Shown: piece after piece, positions 8,071 through 17,477 of the stretch
Layout: each line of letters starts with the position of its first letter
Position numbering within the stretch: the first letter of the stretch is position 1
Assembly (NCBI RefSeq): GCF_900188185.1
Contig: NZ_FZPA01000011.1
Coordinates: forward strand, 62,001-126,000
Length of the DNA: 64,000 bases
Source: Sphingopyxis indica
Lineage (GTDB): Bacteria > Pseudomonadota > Alphaproteobacteria > Sphingomonadales > Sphingomonadaceae
Direction: 5' to 3'
Position numbers and translations under genes: made by a program
Notes under the pieces: generated by a model
What the model was told of the DNA's origin: nothing
What the model saw: the letters and a program-made list of their open reading frames with translations, nothing else
The model's database searches: none

Positions 8071-10460
8071 AGCTTCGTCCTCACGGTCAGCCCGAGCGTG
8101 CGAGGCTCGCCGATCAGCGCGGTCACCAGCCCTGTTGCGCCGGGTGACAGGGTCTGGAAATAATCCTTGTCGAACAGGTTGCGCGCCCAGATCGACAGGT
8201 CGAACAATCCATCCTCGGTGCGGATCCCGATGCGCGCATTGGCGATGCCAAAGGCGGGCACATCGGCATAAATGCTGTTGCTCGAGGAGGTGTTGAAGGA
8301 CGAGCGGTGCGAGTAATCGGCGTGTGCGTAAGCCGCCAGACTGCGTCCGCCGAGAGATCCGACCGGGGCGGATGCGTCGCCGCCGAGCGTGTAGGTGAAT
8401 TTGGGGACGCCCGGGAGACGCTCGCCCGTCAGGTCCTGGTTGCCGCCCTCATTCGCCCGTTCGGGCGCCTGCGGCGCTTCGGGATAGCTGAGATAGGTCG
8501 TGTCCGTATAGGCGAGCGAGCCATAGAAGCTCACATGCTCGGTGGGCGCGGCGGAGAGGTCGACCTCGACGCCGCGCGATCGCGCGCCGGGAATATTGGC
8601 GATATATTGGCGGTAGTTGAGCTGCGACACCTGTTCGAAGATCGCCGTCTGATAGTCGGCAATCTCGGTCCAATACGCGGCGGCATTGAGTGTTACGGCT
8701 CTCCCGAACCATTGGGATTTGAAGCCGATTTCATAATTATCGACGGTTTCGGGCGCGACGTCGGGGTCGATGCCGACCGGCAGGTTGGTCAGGTTGAGCC
8801 CGCCCGACTTATTGCCGCGCGCATAGCTGGCATAAACCAGCGCATCGCCCGAAACTTGCCACGACAGGGTGGCGAGACCCGAGAGGCTGTCGTCGCTAAA
8901 GCCGGTCGAATAGCTGGTTTCGGGATTGAAGAGATTGCGGATATTGACGACCGCGGCCGCCAATGGGCCGGGCAGCGTAGCCGGATCGACCCCCGCGACC
9001 CAGAATTGATTGAACGATCCGCGCTTCTTTTCATGCGTGTAGCGCAGGCCCGCGGTCAGCGTGAGACGGTCGGTGATCGACCAGTCGGCCTGGCCGAAAA
9101 AAGCGAGGCTCTTGGTTTCAGGGTCAGAGGTCGAATTGGACTCAAAGCCGTCGAGCGCGGGGGTCGCGACCGTCGCTGGCACGGCCGGCAGAAACCAGGC
9201 CGGCGCCGCGCTGCCATAGCCCACCTTCCCGTAGCCGCGAATGATCTGCCAGAAATAATAGGCGCCGACGACATAGTCTAGCGGGCCGTCCGCGTCCGAA
9301 GCGAGGCGCAGTTCCTGGCTGAACTGGCGTTGGCGGTTGGACTGCTGCGCGAGCGAAACGGCAGGCAGCGACGTCGAATCGCCGTCGTTTGCGGGGTTCC
9401 AGTCCCACCAGCGGTAGGCGGTGATCGATGTGATTTTGGCGGGCCCGGCATCCCAATCGACCTGCCCCGACACGCCATATCCATCCATGTTCGACTGATA
9501 GTGCGCATCGGCCTCGCCGACGCGCGCGAACGGATCGATCACCGGAAATGTGTAACCCGGAAAGCGCGCTGCGCGCTGGGCGAAATTGTTCGGAATGGCG
9601 GTTCCGTCCGCATAGGTGCCGAAATAGCCGGCAAGGATGTTGAGGACGTGATTCTGTTTCTGGCGCGCGAAGTCGCCGATCAGACGCACTTCCAGATCCG
9701 CGGTGGGCGTGAAGAGCAGCTGCCCGCGCAGACTCCAGTTCGAATAATCCTGCGCCCGGGCCTTCTGCGTGCTGTTATAAAGAAAGCCGCGCCGCTCGGT
9801 GACCGCACCGCTCAAGCGCACCGCCAGGACATCGTCGAGCAACGGTCCCGAAGCAGAGCCCCGCAACTGGTAATAGCCATAGTCGCCGACGCTCGCTTCC
9901 CCCGAGAATTCGGGGGCGAAGCTCGGCTTCCTGGAACTGATGTTGATCGCACCAGCGGTCGTATTCTTGCCGAACAAGGTGCCTTGCGGGCCGCGCAGCA
10001 CTTCGATTTGCGCAAGATCGACGAGATCGAACTGCAACTGGCCGACGCGCCCGTAATAGACATTGTCGATATAGACGCCGACGCCATTCTCGAGACCGTC
10101 GTTGGTCAGCGACACATTGCTGCCGAGGCCGCGAATGTTGACGTTGGTATTGCGGGGGTTGAAGCTGAACACCTGCAGGCTCGGAACGAGCTGCTGCACC
10201 TGCGCGAGGGAATAATTCCCCGTTGCCTCGAGCGTGTCGGAATTTACGACCGACAGCGCGACGGGCACATCTTGCGCGCTCTCGTCCCGGCGCCGTGCCG
10301 AAACGATGATCTCATTGCCATAATCGGCGTCGACGAAGGTCGCGGCCTCGGCTGCCGCGGCGCCGGCCTCCCCATCGGCCGCAAAGGCGGGGGTGGAGGG
10401 CAGGAGCACCGCGATGCCGAGCAAGAGCGACGCACGAAAATCGGAAGAGTGGCTGGTCAT
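8067..10460 (-). CDS. TonB-dependent outer-membrane receptor
   Basis: A 797-residue receptor with an N-terminal signal peptide, a plug domain beginning near NEIIVSARRRDESAQDVPVA, the plug motif VEVLRGPQGTLFGKNTT-like (IEVLRGPQGTLFGKNTTAGA, residues about 150-170) and a C-terminal 22-strand barrel ending in the aromatic-poor LGLTVRTKL. The family moves large or scarce substrates across the outer membrane with TonB energy. It heads the sulfate-ester operon and is translationally coupled to the transporter gene. The start lies three bases after a small upstream ORF. Confidence 0.92.
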   Translation of the reverse strand: MTSHSSDFRASLLLGIAVLLPSTPAFAADGEAGAAAAEAATFVDADYGNEIIVSARRRDESAQDVPVALSVVNSDTLEATGNYSLAQVQQLVPSLQVFSFNPRNTNVNIRGLGSNVSLTNDGLENGVGVYIDNVYYGRVGQLQFDLVDLAQIEVLRGPQGTLFGKNTTAGAINISSRKPSFAPEFSGEASVGDYGYYQLRGSASGPLLDDVLAVRLSGAVTERRGFLYNSTQKARAQDYSNWSLRGQLLFTPTADLEVRLIGDFARQKQNHVLNILAGYFGTYADGTAIPNNFAQRAARFPGYTFPVIDPFARVGEADAHYQSNMDGYGVSGQVDWDAGPAKITSITAYRWWDWNPANDGDSTSLPAVSLAQQSNRQRQFSQELRLASDADGPLDYVVGAYYFWQIIRGYGKVGYGSAAPAWFLPAVPATVATPALDGFESNSTSDPETKSLAFFGQADWSITDRLTLTAGLRYTHEKKRGSFNQFWVAGVDPATLPGPLAAAVVNIRNLFNPETSYSTGFSDDSLSGLATLSWQVSGDALVYASYARGNKSGGLNLTNLPVGIDPDVAPETVDNYEIGFKSQWFGRAVTLNAAAYWTEIADYQTAIFEQVSQLNYRQYIANIPGARSRGVEVDLSAAPTEHVSFYGSLAYTDTTYLSYPEAPQAPERANEGGNQDLTGERLPGVPKFTYTLGGDASAPVGSLGGRSLAAYAHADYSHRSSFNTSSSNSIYADVPAFGIANARIGIRTEDGLFDLSIWARNLFDKDYFQTLSPGATGLVTALIGEPRTLGLTVRTKL

Positions 10461-10463
10461 TCG

Positions 10464-10640
10464 TTATTGCTTCCGGGCGTGGCGCCCGGCCCCTTTTTTG
10501 ATTGAATGGATGGCGGCGCGAAGCGCCGGGCCGGATCGCTCGCTCGCGTCCGCGCTGCCCCACAAAGCGCGGGCGGCGCTGCGCAGGGACGCGGGATAGC
10601 GAGCCAGGTCCGACAGGTCGGATCGGGTCAGATACGGCAT
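10464..10640 (-). CDS. Small leader-like ORF before the TonB receptor, 58 aa
   Basis: An ORF of 58 codons ends three bases before the receptor ATG. It begins MPYLTRSDLSDLARYP and ends in KKGAGRHARKQ. An AGGTG Shine-Dalgarno-like sequence lies five bases before its ATG, and its third codon positions are GC-rich like those of neighbouring genes, so translation is plausible. The position suggests translational coupling or a leader function. I recognise no family, and it could be a chance ORF. Confidence 0.45.
   Translation of the reverse strand: MPYLTRSDLSDLARYPASLRSAARALWGSADASERSGPALRAAIHSIKKGAGRHARKQ
10473..10489 (-). promoter_or_regulatory. Perfect hairpin at the end of the leader ORF
   Basis: The inverted repeat CCGGGCG-N3-CGCCCGG lies 13 bases before the receptor start, inside the last codons of the small ORF. 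In the transcript it would form a stable stem next to the ribosome-binding region, so ribosomes translating the small ORF would melt it. Regulation by this mechanism is inference. Confidence 0.45.
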
Positions 10641-11172
10641 GATTCACCTGCCGCCGGCGCATGAGCGCCGGACGCACGGCCGCTACGCCTCAGGCAAGGA
10701 AGCAGGGTATCGATGGGAGAAAATGATCGGCCAAATCAGCGGGCGCGGTCGATCCGCCAGCCCGACGGCTTCGGCTTCGACGATCAGTGTCTGGTGCTAC
10801 AAATCTGCATCGCGAGTTCCCTTTTCACGGAGGAACGCAATGCCTGGCGATGTCGCCCGAGCATCACGCGCTTTAGCCTTTGGTAACGCGGAGCAAGCTG
10901 CTTCCTGGATCAAAAGCCGCGGGCCGAAAAGAGGATGTCGTCCGGATCGGCCAATCCGAAAGACAAACTCAACTTAATAGATTGAATTTTGATTCGTCAA
11001 CAACGGATCGCGATATTTGCGACGAAGAAAATCTTTCCGGCGACCAGCGGAGGCTTGGCCGGACGCTGCGGCGATCGGCGTGCGCAAAACGGGAGAAGAC
11101 TCCCCGCAGGCTCCGGGCACCGGGCGTTCCAAGCAGGATTGCCAAGGATGACGAGCTGCGAAATATGGCGCG
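10641..11172. other. Intergenic region, promoters expected
   Basis: About 530 bases between two divergent genes. I see no convincing gene. An AT-rich stretch at about 10965-11005, with TCAA-N9-TTGA, is the best candidate for promoter or operator sequence; the sulfate-ester operon should be read leftward from here. Confidence 0.3.
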
Positions 11173-11976
11173 ATGGATATGCAGCTTCTTGTGATCTGCC
11201 TTTTGACGGCGGTCATCAACCTGATCGGCACACTGGCCTATGGCGCGCGCATCGCAGGGGTGCGCACACGCCGGATTGCGATGAGCTTTGCGCTGTTCAA
11301 CATTCTCGTCCTTGTTTCCAGAACGTCGAACGGCTTTCTCGGTCCCTTTCTCGCAAAGCGGATCGAAACGCGGATCGCGGGCGGCGGAGGGGACGCTCTC
11401 CTGGGGGACTTCCGGCTCGTGCTCGCGTCGGCAGCAGTGTCGGTCTTCGCGGGCATCCTGCTGGTCCCGACGAGCCAGAGACTTTTCTCGCGGGCCATTG
11501 GCTATTTCCAGGAGCACCGGTCGACGACACGGCTTCTCCTGCGCAGTGCCACGCCCTCCGGAATGCGGTCCATCAGGCAAGCCATCGCTTTTTCCGGACG
11601 CGGCCAGCTGCGCGCCCTTGGCCGGCCGCGGGGCGTCGGATGGCAGGTGCTGTTCGCGAACTGCCTCGCTCAGGCACTGTTGACGGTTGGCGTTCTCGCG
11701 TCGCTCTATGCGGGCTATCTTAATCCCGAATATCGCGTCACGGCCTCACAATTATCGGCAATCGTCAACGGCTTTGCCACCATCCTGCTGTTTGCACTGA
11801 TCGACCCGCAGCTGTCGGTGATGACCGACGACGTCATTGACGGTCGCATCGATGAACCGCTCTTTCGCAGGACGATCGTCTGGATATCGTTCAGCCGACT
11901 TGCCGGAACCTTGCTTGCGCAGGTCATGTTTCTCCCCGCAGCGGAAGTCATCGCCTGGATCGCGACGCGCGTGTAA
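11173..11976 (+). CDS. amj: Amj-family lipid II flippase (alternative to MurJ)
   Basis: A 267-residue membrane protein beginning MDMQLLVICLLTAVINLIGT, followed by LAYGARIAGVRTRRIAMSFA. The length and the N-terminal pattern (NLIGTLAYxARIAGVRTxRIAxSFALFN) match the Amj (YdaH, DUF2837) family, a MurJ substitute that flips lipid-linked peptidoglycan precursor across the inner membrane in Bacillus subtilis. Six or more hydrophobic segments are visible. In sphingomonads it is likely a second flippase or a backup against MurJ-directed antagonists. It stands alone, divergent from the sulfate-ester operon and convergent with the relaxase operon. Confidence 0.8.
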   Translation: MDMQLLVICLLTAVINLIGTLAYGARIAGVRTRRIAMSFALFNILVLVSRTSNGFLGPFLAKRIETRIAGGGGDALLGDFRLVLASAAVSVFAGILLVPTSQRLFSRAIGYFQEHRSTTRLLLRSATPSGMRSIRQAIAFSGRGQLRALGRPRGVGWQVLFANCLAQALLTVGVLASLYAGYLNPEYRVTASQLSAIVNGFATILLFALIDPQLSVMTDDVIDGRIDEPLFRRTIVWISFSRLAGTLLAQVMFLPAAEVIAWIATRV

Positions 11977-12332
11977 CATAAGTCTCGGCGAAGTAGCTAC
12001 CGATCCGCCCAAATCAGGTGTCGAACAGAGGCGCGTCGCTCCCTGAAAATGTCAGCCCTTGGGCGTTGCTCGGTGCGCCCCGATCCGCCGATTTGATCTG
12101 TGCAACTGCCAAATGATGAAAGCGCTGCAAACGCGCTTTCGCCAGTCGACCGCGACGCAAAGCGCGCCTGCTCTGCTCTTCAAGACTTTACGGCCGACAT
12201 CGAGGGCCTCGGCGATCGCTTGATACGACGGGCCCTTTGGCCGGTGTAACATCAAATCCGCCGCGCCGTCGCGGACGGAAAATTGGCGCTCGGCTGCGGA
12301 CTGCTCGAATCTCCCGCATGCGTCGGCAAGAG
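11977..12332. other. Junction region with an inverted repeat and a sigma-like ORF remnant
   Basis: This gap lies between the flippase gene and the end of the relaxase gene and is the most likely left boundary of the conjugative element. A perfect inverted repeat GAAAGCGC-N7-GCGCTTTC lies at 12118-12140. On the minus strand an ORF read from about 12332 to 12055 contains PSYQAIAEALDVGRKVLKSR, which resembles a sigma-factor region 4 or similar HTH, but it lacks a convincing start and looks degenerate. No tRNA or duplicated attachment site is visible. Confidence 0.35.
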
Positions 12333-15128
12333 CTAAAGCCCCATCCCGGGCCGCGAAACCGCCGCGCCGATCGCCTTATCCGCGGCGGGCGCAGCGATGG
12401 CGGCCCGTGATTGGACGGCCTGAGCGACGGGTGTCCGTGAGAGCGCGGTCTGGACGGCGCCGGCACGTTCGCCGATCGCCGAAACCAGCTTCGCTCGGTC
12501 ATTGGTGACGATCGTCGCCGACGCCTTCGCGCGCGAGATGCCGACATAGAAGCTTTTCTGGTCGACCAGATTGGCGGCCCGGCTGTCGGCGTGGATGATG
12601 ACATGATCGGCAGTGCGCCCCTGCGCCGCGAAGGCGGTATCGACATAGGCGTGGGCGATATGCCGGTCGCGCGCGGCGTCGAGGTCGAGGATCTGCACCT
12701 GCCCGCGCGCGCCAAGCACCGTCGCCGTGCGTGCCTGCTCATCGATCGCAATGACTTCGCACCGCGCGCCGTTGATCCGCCCGGCCTCGCGATCGTTGCG
12801 CGTAAAGCGGATGCTGTCGCCGGTCCTGAGATCGATAGTCTGGGGCGCGAACAGCTGCACCTTGCCGGCGCCCCATTGCCGAAGGCGCCAGTCGACCTCG
12901 CGCCCATCTTCGGACCTCAGCGCAATGGCGGCCTTGGCCGGATCGGCCGCCTCGACACGATAGGCTTCGCCCCGCGCGACGCCCTTGTCGGCATAGTCGC
13001 GGGTGAAGCGCACGACATCGCCCCGGTCATAGCTGAACGGGTCGCGCGCCTCGGCGCGGGTGAGTCCCTTGTTGACGAGGCTCTCCATGGTGACGGCGGG
13101 ACCGGAAAGTGCAGCTGACTTCACCAGCGCCGCCCTTATGTCCGCCGTCAGCGCGTCGCGCCCTTCGCGCGAGGGTTCGATAACGAGCGTTCGCGCCCGC
13201 GCCGCCTTGTCGAGCCCGGCATAGCGCTCGGCGATAGCGGCGAAGCGGCCGGTGCGATCGGCATGTTCGACGATCTGGCCGCCGCCGCGATCGAGCGCGG
13301 CGAGCGCCTTCTTCGCATCGCCCTCGATCGACGCGAGCACCGCTTCCTTGGTCGCCGCATTGCTCTGCCGGACGATTTCGCCGAGCGTGGCGGTCTCCAT
13401 GCCGGCATCCTGAAGCTGCGCGAACGCCGCGCCGGCCTCGACCGATCCCAGCTGCTTCACGTCGCCGACAAGGATGACCCGGGCATCGTGCTGCTCGGCC
13501 AAGTTGAACAGCAGCGCGGTATCGCGCGCCGACAAAAGCGACGCCTCGTCGACGATCCACGCGGCCGGCGGGCCGGGCGCCGAACCTTCCGGCGCGAGCA
13601 AATGGCGCGCCACAGTATCGCCGCGTGTGCCGAGCGCCTCGCCGAGTGTCATCGCCGCCGATGCGGTCGGCGCCAGCGCGACCACCGACACGCCTCGCGC
13701 TTCGGCCTCGCGCGCGAAAGTCGCAAGCACCGTCGTCGTCTTGGCGGTCCCGGCATAGCCCTGCACAGCGGTGATCCGATTACGGCTGATAAGAAGCTGC
13801 TCGGTCGCGGTCTTCTGGTCGGCATTCCAGCCAAAGCCGGACCGTCCGGCCTTCGCCGCCGCACCCGCGACGGCCTTCGCGGCGGCGAGCGGCGAGGCGA
13901 TCGGCGCGAGCGCACCGCGTCCGTGCGCTTCGATCCGAAGCAGCGTCTTCTCGGCCGCGATATTCTGCCGGGTCGTGAATCCTGCGAATGCGGCGCCGCG
14001 CCGGTCGAGGAAGGTGCGGTCAATGAGCTCGCCCTCCTTTGTCGCCTGCCTGATCGCGTCGCCGATCTCGGCATAGCCTACCTTTCCAATTCCAACCCGC
14101 CCCGCCTCCTCATGCAGCGCCGCGACCGGGAACACCGATTGCCGCTCGCCAAGCTTGTCGGCGGCATGGGCGACAGCGCGGTCGGCAATCGATGGATCGG
14201 GAAGGTGAAGGCCGCTCGCCGCCCTGGCCCCTGCCTCACGCACTAACGCCAGCCGGACATCAGCATCGAACCCCGCCCGGTCCGCGATCTCGCGCCAGTC
14301 GGCGACAAGCGTGCCATGATCGGTCGTCCCCTTCGCCTGCCGCGTATCGAGCGCGGCGACCTGCTTTTCGGCGGCGCTGGCTTCCTCGCGCGATGTGCCC
14401 CGTTCGCCGAGCGCCGCCTCGATCTCGGCGCTGCGCGTGCTGAACGCCGCCATAACGTCCGCCGACACGCCCTTGATCTCGAACATCGAGTCATTTCGCG
14501 CCTCGATTTCATAGCCGAGCTCGCGAACCTTCAAGGCGAGCTCCTGCCGGTAGATGGCGCCGATCTGCTTCTGAAGCTGATAGATGGCGCGCGGTTCGAG
14601 GCTGCGCCACGATCCATCTTCACTCTGCGTCGCGTTCATGATGACATTGTGGGTGTGAAGCTGCGGGTCCTGCGCCCGGCTGGTGCCATGCTGGAAGCTC
14701 GCGACAATCAAATTGCCGGTGGCCGCGCGTATCACGTTGCCGCCGTGCCGGACGCGGGTCGCGGCCATATGCGCCTCGACATGAGCGAGCGCGGTCTTCA
14801 CCGCTTCCCCATGAGCCGCGATCAACCGACGGTCGCCGGCGACCTCGGCCATGATCGACACCGACTTGGGCGCACTCAGCGTCACATCCCAGCCGGGCCG
14901 ATGTTCGAGCTGGCCGTCACGAACGGTTCCAAGTTGCTCGCCCGCCACCTTACCGTCAAGCAACTCGCGGAAGGTGTCGCGATCGACGTCACCCGATAGC
15001 CCAAGCTCCTCGGCGCCCTTGCCGTGCCATTCGGACGGCGACAGCCCGCCGTCGGCGTAATAATCGTCGGCCTCATAATAGCTGCTCGCCTGCGCCGAAC
15101 TGGTCAGCACAGATACCGACGCGACCAT
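12333..15128 (-). CDS. MobF-family conjugative relaxase with helicase domain
   Basis: A 931-residue TrwC/TraI-type protein that nicks oriT, stays bound to the 5' end and unwinds the transferred strand. The N-terminal relaxase domain has two tyrosine pairs (Y17-Y18, Y23-Y24) and the three-histidine metal site (H147 in FQHGTS; H158 and H160 in QLHTHNVIMN). The RecD-like helicase domain has Walker A GYAGTAKTT (457-465) and Walker B WIVDEASLL. At 931 residues it is near TrwC in size and shorter than F TraI. Its start overlaps the coupling-protein stop (TGATG), giving the R388-like order accessory protein, coupling protein, relaxase. Confidence 0.95.
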   Translation of the reverse strand: MVASVSVLTSSAQASSYYEADDYYADGGLSPSEWHGKGAEELGLSGDVDRDTFRELLDGKVAGEQLGTVRDGQLEHRPGWDVTLSAPKSVSIMAEVAGDRRLIAAHGEAVKTALAHVEAHMAATRVRHGGNVIRAATGNLIVASFQHGTSRAQDPQLHTHNVIMNATQSEDGSWRSLEPRAIYQLQKQIGAIYRQELALKVRELGYEIEARNDSMFEIKGVSADVMAAFSTRSAEIEAALGERGTSREEASAAEKQVAALDTRQAKGTTDHGTLVADWREIADRAGFDADVRLALVREAGARAASGLHLPDPSIADRAVAHAADKLGERQSVFPVAALHEEAGRVGIGKVGYAEIGDAIRQATKEGELIDRTFLDRRGAAFAGFTTRQNIAAEKTLLRIEAHGRGALAPIASPLAAAKAVAGAAAKAGRSGFGWNADQKTATEQLLISRNRITAVQGYAGTAKTTTVLATFAREAEARGVSVVALAPTASAAMTLGEALGTRGDTVARHLLAPEGSAPGPPAAWIVDEASLLSARDTALLFNLAEQHDARVILVGDVKQLGSVEAGAAFAQLQDAGMETATLGEIVRQSNAATKEAVLASIEGDAKKALAALDRGGGQIVEHADRTGRFAAIAERYAGLDKAARARTLVIEPSREGRDALTADIRAALVKSAALSGPAVTMESLVNKGLTRAEARDPFSYDRGDVVRFTRDYADKGVARGEAYRVEAADPAKAAIALRSEDGREVDWRLRQWGAGKVQLFAPQTIDLRTGDSIRFTRNDREAGRINGARCEVIAIDEQARTATVLGARGQVQILDLDAARDRHIAHAYVDTAFAAQGRTADHVIIHADSRAANLVDQKSFYVGISRAKASATIVTNDRAKLVSAIGERAGAVQTALSRTPVAQAVQSRAAIAAPAADKAIGAAVSRPGMGL

Positions 15129-17023
15129 CAGACCGGTCCCTCGCCGCTCGGCTGAGGTTTCGGTGGCTTCGGCTCGGCCGGCGGCACCGGCTGAGATGGC
15201 GGCTCATCGGGCGCCGCTTTAACCGGCAGGGCCGCGACCGGCAATGGTTCGACCACCTGCTGCCAGAGGCTGGTCTTGGGGTCGCCCGCGATATACCCGA
15301 ACTGGCGCGCCTTGCCGCGCCGCACGATATGATCATCAGTGAGCGCGATCCTCGCGACCGGCAATCCATCAGGGAAGAGCAAATAGCCCTGATGCTTGGG
15401 TAGCCGCAGCTCGCTTTCGAGAATGGCGGGCCGAACCTTGCGCTGGCGGCCGAGCGTCGTGCGGGGCTTGTCGTCACGCTCGGCGAGCGCATCGCTCATC
15501 GTCGGCACTTCGACCTCGCAGCTCCCGATGGTGTCGCTCGCCCATTGCCGCGACTCGCTGTCGGTCATCTGGAGGAAGAGCTTGGTGTTGCAGCAGCCGA
15601 GCATCGATTCGGACAAATCCTGTCCATAGCGATGCCGCATCTGTCCGATCGCCTGAAAGCTAAGTATGACCGCCGCCCCGAACTTGCGCCCCTCGGGGAG
15701 CAGCCGGGCGAGATTGTCGACGCGCGGCAGGTCGGCGAGCTCGTCGAGGACGAACCAGACGCGGCGCTCGGCCGAAGGCGAAAGCCCGAGCATCGCACTC
15801 GCGGCACATTCGAGCCAGCAGGCGAGCAGCGGCTTCGACGCCTCGAAATAATCCTCCTTTCGCGGGACGAAGATCCAGGGCTTGGCGCCCTCATGCTCGT
15901 CGAGCCCCGAAATGAAGTCGCGGAACGCAAATAGCTCCCGCTTGTCCTCGTCGATGCGCAGGAACTGAATGAGGTTCGCAGCCTTGGCGAGCATGAAGAG
16001 GACGCTTCCGGTCGCGCGGTCGGCGTCCTCTGCGAAGGTGCGCGCCGACGAACTATTGCCTAGCCATAGCTTGAGATCGTCCTTGGTCCGCACCTGCAAG
16101 GCATGGAGCAGATCGGGCAATGTACATTTGCCCTCGCGCCACAGCGCGCGGATCATGTTCGCGACGAGGATGCGGCTCGTCTCCAGCCACACGTCGCGGT
16201 CATGCTGGCCGGTCTCGGTGACAAGCTGCTGCGCGATGCGGTTGGCGTCCGCCGGATGGGCGATCTCGGCGAAGGGTGTCCAGATCGCGCAGCGCGCATC
16301 GAACGGATTGAGAATGATGTCGCCGCGCCGGGGATCATAATATTGGGCGACGAACTCGCCGCTCGTGTCATAGACGAGTGCCGCCTCGCCGCGGGCTTCG
16401 ATACCGTCGAGCATCTGGCGGAGCACCGTGGTCTTGCCGCTCCCGGTCGTGCCGACGATCGCCATGTGGCGGGTTTCAAGGCGGGCAGGCATGGGTACTG
16501 TCGCGATGGCGAGGGCATGACCCCCTGCTTCGGAATGCGTCAGCTTCGCGAGCTTCGTCTCCGTCGTGACGATTGTTCCCCCGACGACGTGATCGCGCAG
16601 CATCCGCTCGCGCCGCCGGTCCATCGCCCCGCGAAGCAGGACCAGGCCCGACAGCCAGGCGCCAAACCCCAGCCAGCATCCGCGGATGACGAAGGCGATC
16701 ACCGTGTCGGCCGACCGGCGAAAATAGGGATGTGCCGCGACCGCGCGGGCCGAAGCTTCGTAGCGCTCGCCGCCGCCACCGATCATGACGCCGGGATCGG
16801 CGTCGGTGCCGCTCGATATCCACGTCTTCAAACGGGCGACATACCAGGTCCCGGTCGCCTGCATCGTCGCCGGCGTCAGCATGAGATAGGGAAGCGCCAG
16901 GCCGCCGAGCGCGATCGATCCCGCTAGGATGATCGCATGGCGTTTGAACTGCCGCGCCTGGTTCGATCGCCAGTGGCGCCGCAGCGCATCGGCATGGATG
17001 CGCCGGTCGCGATCGCGCATCAT
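15128..17023 (-). CDS. Type IV coupling protein (TraD/TrwB/VirD4)
   Basis: A 631-residue inner-membrane ATPase that hands the relaxase-DNA complex to the type IV secretion channel. Two transmembrane segments lie at about 30-50 and 108-130, followed by Walker A GTTGSGKTT (191-199) and a Walker B in VWFVLDELADLPRV. The C-terminal tail is rich in proline and lysine. The start overlaps the stop of the accessory protein as ATGA. No genes for the secretion channel itself (VirB4, VirB6 and so on) are in this window, so they must lie elsewhere on the element. Confidence 0.94.
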   Translation of the reverse strand: MMRDRDRRIHADALRRHWRSNQARQFKRHAIILAGSIALGGLALPYLMLTPATMQATGTWYVARLKTWISSGTDADPGVMIGGGGERYEASARAVAAHPYFRRSADTVIAFVIRGCWLGFGAWLSGLVLLRGAMDRRRERMLRDHVVGGTIVTTETKLAKLTHSEAGGHALAIATVPMPARLETRHMAIVGTTGSGKTTVLRQMLDGIEARGEAALVYDTSGEFVAQYYDPRRGDIILNPFDARCAIWTPFAEIAHPADANRIAQQLVTETGQHDRDVWLETSRILVANMIRALWREGKCTLPDLLHALQVRTKDDLKLWLGNSSSARTFAEDADRATGSVLFMLAKAANLIQFLRIDEDKRELFAFRDFISGLDEHEGAKPWIFVPRKEDYFEASKPLLACWLECAASAMLGLSPSAERRVWFVLDELADLPRVDNLARLLPEGRKFGAAVILSFQAIGQMRHRYGQDLSESMLGCCNTKLFLQMTDSESRQWASDTIGSCEVEVPTMSDALAERDDKPRTTLGRQRKVRPAILESELRLPKHQGYLLFPDGLPVARIALTDDHIVRRGKARQFGYIAGDPKTSLWQQVVEPLPVAALPVKAAPDEPPSQPVPPAEPKPPKPQPSGEGPV

Positions 17024-17391
17024 GACCGGCCCACCTCCGCAAGGCGCCGCTGGCGATCATGGGCGGGGCCGATCTCGGCGCCGATCTCCTCGTCGCTCTT
17101 CCCGCCGCCGAAGGCGGCGCTGCGCGCATAACAATAGGATGCGCAGGCAGTGAACAAGGTGCGGTCGAGCAGGCGCTCGACGTCGGCCAGCCGGGTGCCG
17201 AGCGACACAAGCTCGGCGACGAGTTCGCGGTTGTGGGATCCGTCCGCCACAGGGCTCGACAGCGCCGCAACCCCCGCTTCGACGCAGGTTGCGAGGATCG
17301 CATAGGCAGTTTCGCCTTTCACCTTCGCAAGCTCGCCTACCGCCTTGTCGACCTCGACCGGCAGTCGCACCGTATGCCTGACCAGCTTCAT
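17020..17391 (-). CDS. TrwA-like accessory DNA-binding protein of the relaxosome
   Basis: A 123-residue protein. I start it at the ATG at 17391 (MKLVRHTVRLPVEVDKAVGE) because the open frame upstream shows no protein-like composition and would run through the putative oriT. The N-terminal strand-helix-helix pattern, with TVRLPVEVDKAVGELAKVKG, is that of ribbon-helix-helix regulators such as TrwA or TraY. Such proteins bind oriT, stimulate nicking and autoregulate. Its position directly between the oriT candidate and the coupling-protein gene is the same as in R388. The exact family is not certain. Confidence 0.75.
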   Translation of the reverse strand: MKLVRHTVRLPVEVDKAVGELAKVKGETAYAILATCVEAGVAALSSPVADGSHNRELVAELVSLGTRLADVERLLDRTLFTACASYCYARSAAFGGGKSDEEIGAEIGPAHDRQRRLAEVGRS

Positions 17392-17477
17392 CGCGCTGCC
17401 CGATTGCGACGCCAATGCGGCGTCTCCAAAAGTGCCGGAATTCCGCCATTTGCGAGCATGCCGTCCGAAGCGACGTC

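Noticed and set aside
12052-12255. An ORF with a sigma-factor region 4-like segment
   Set aside because: Only about 20 residues resemble an HTH and the rest is unlike a sigma factor; kept only as a note in the junction region.
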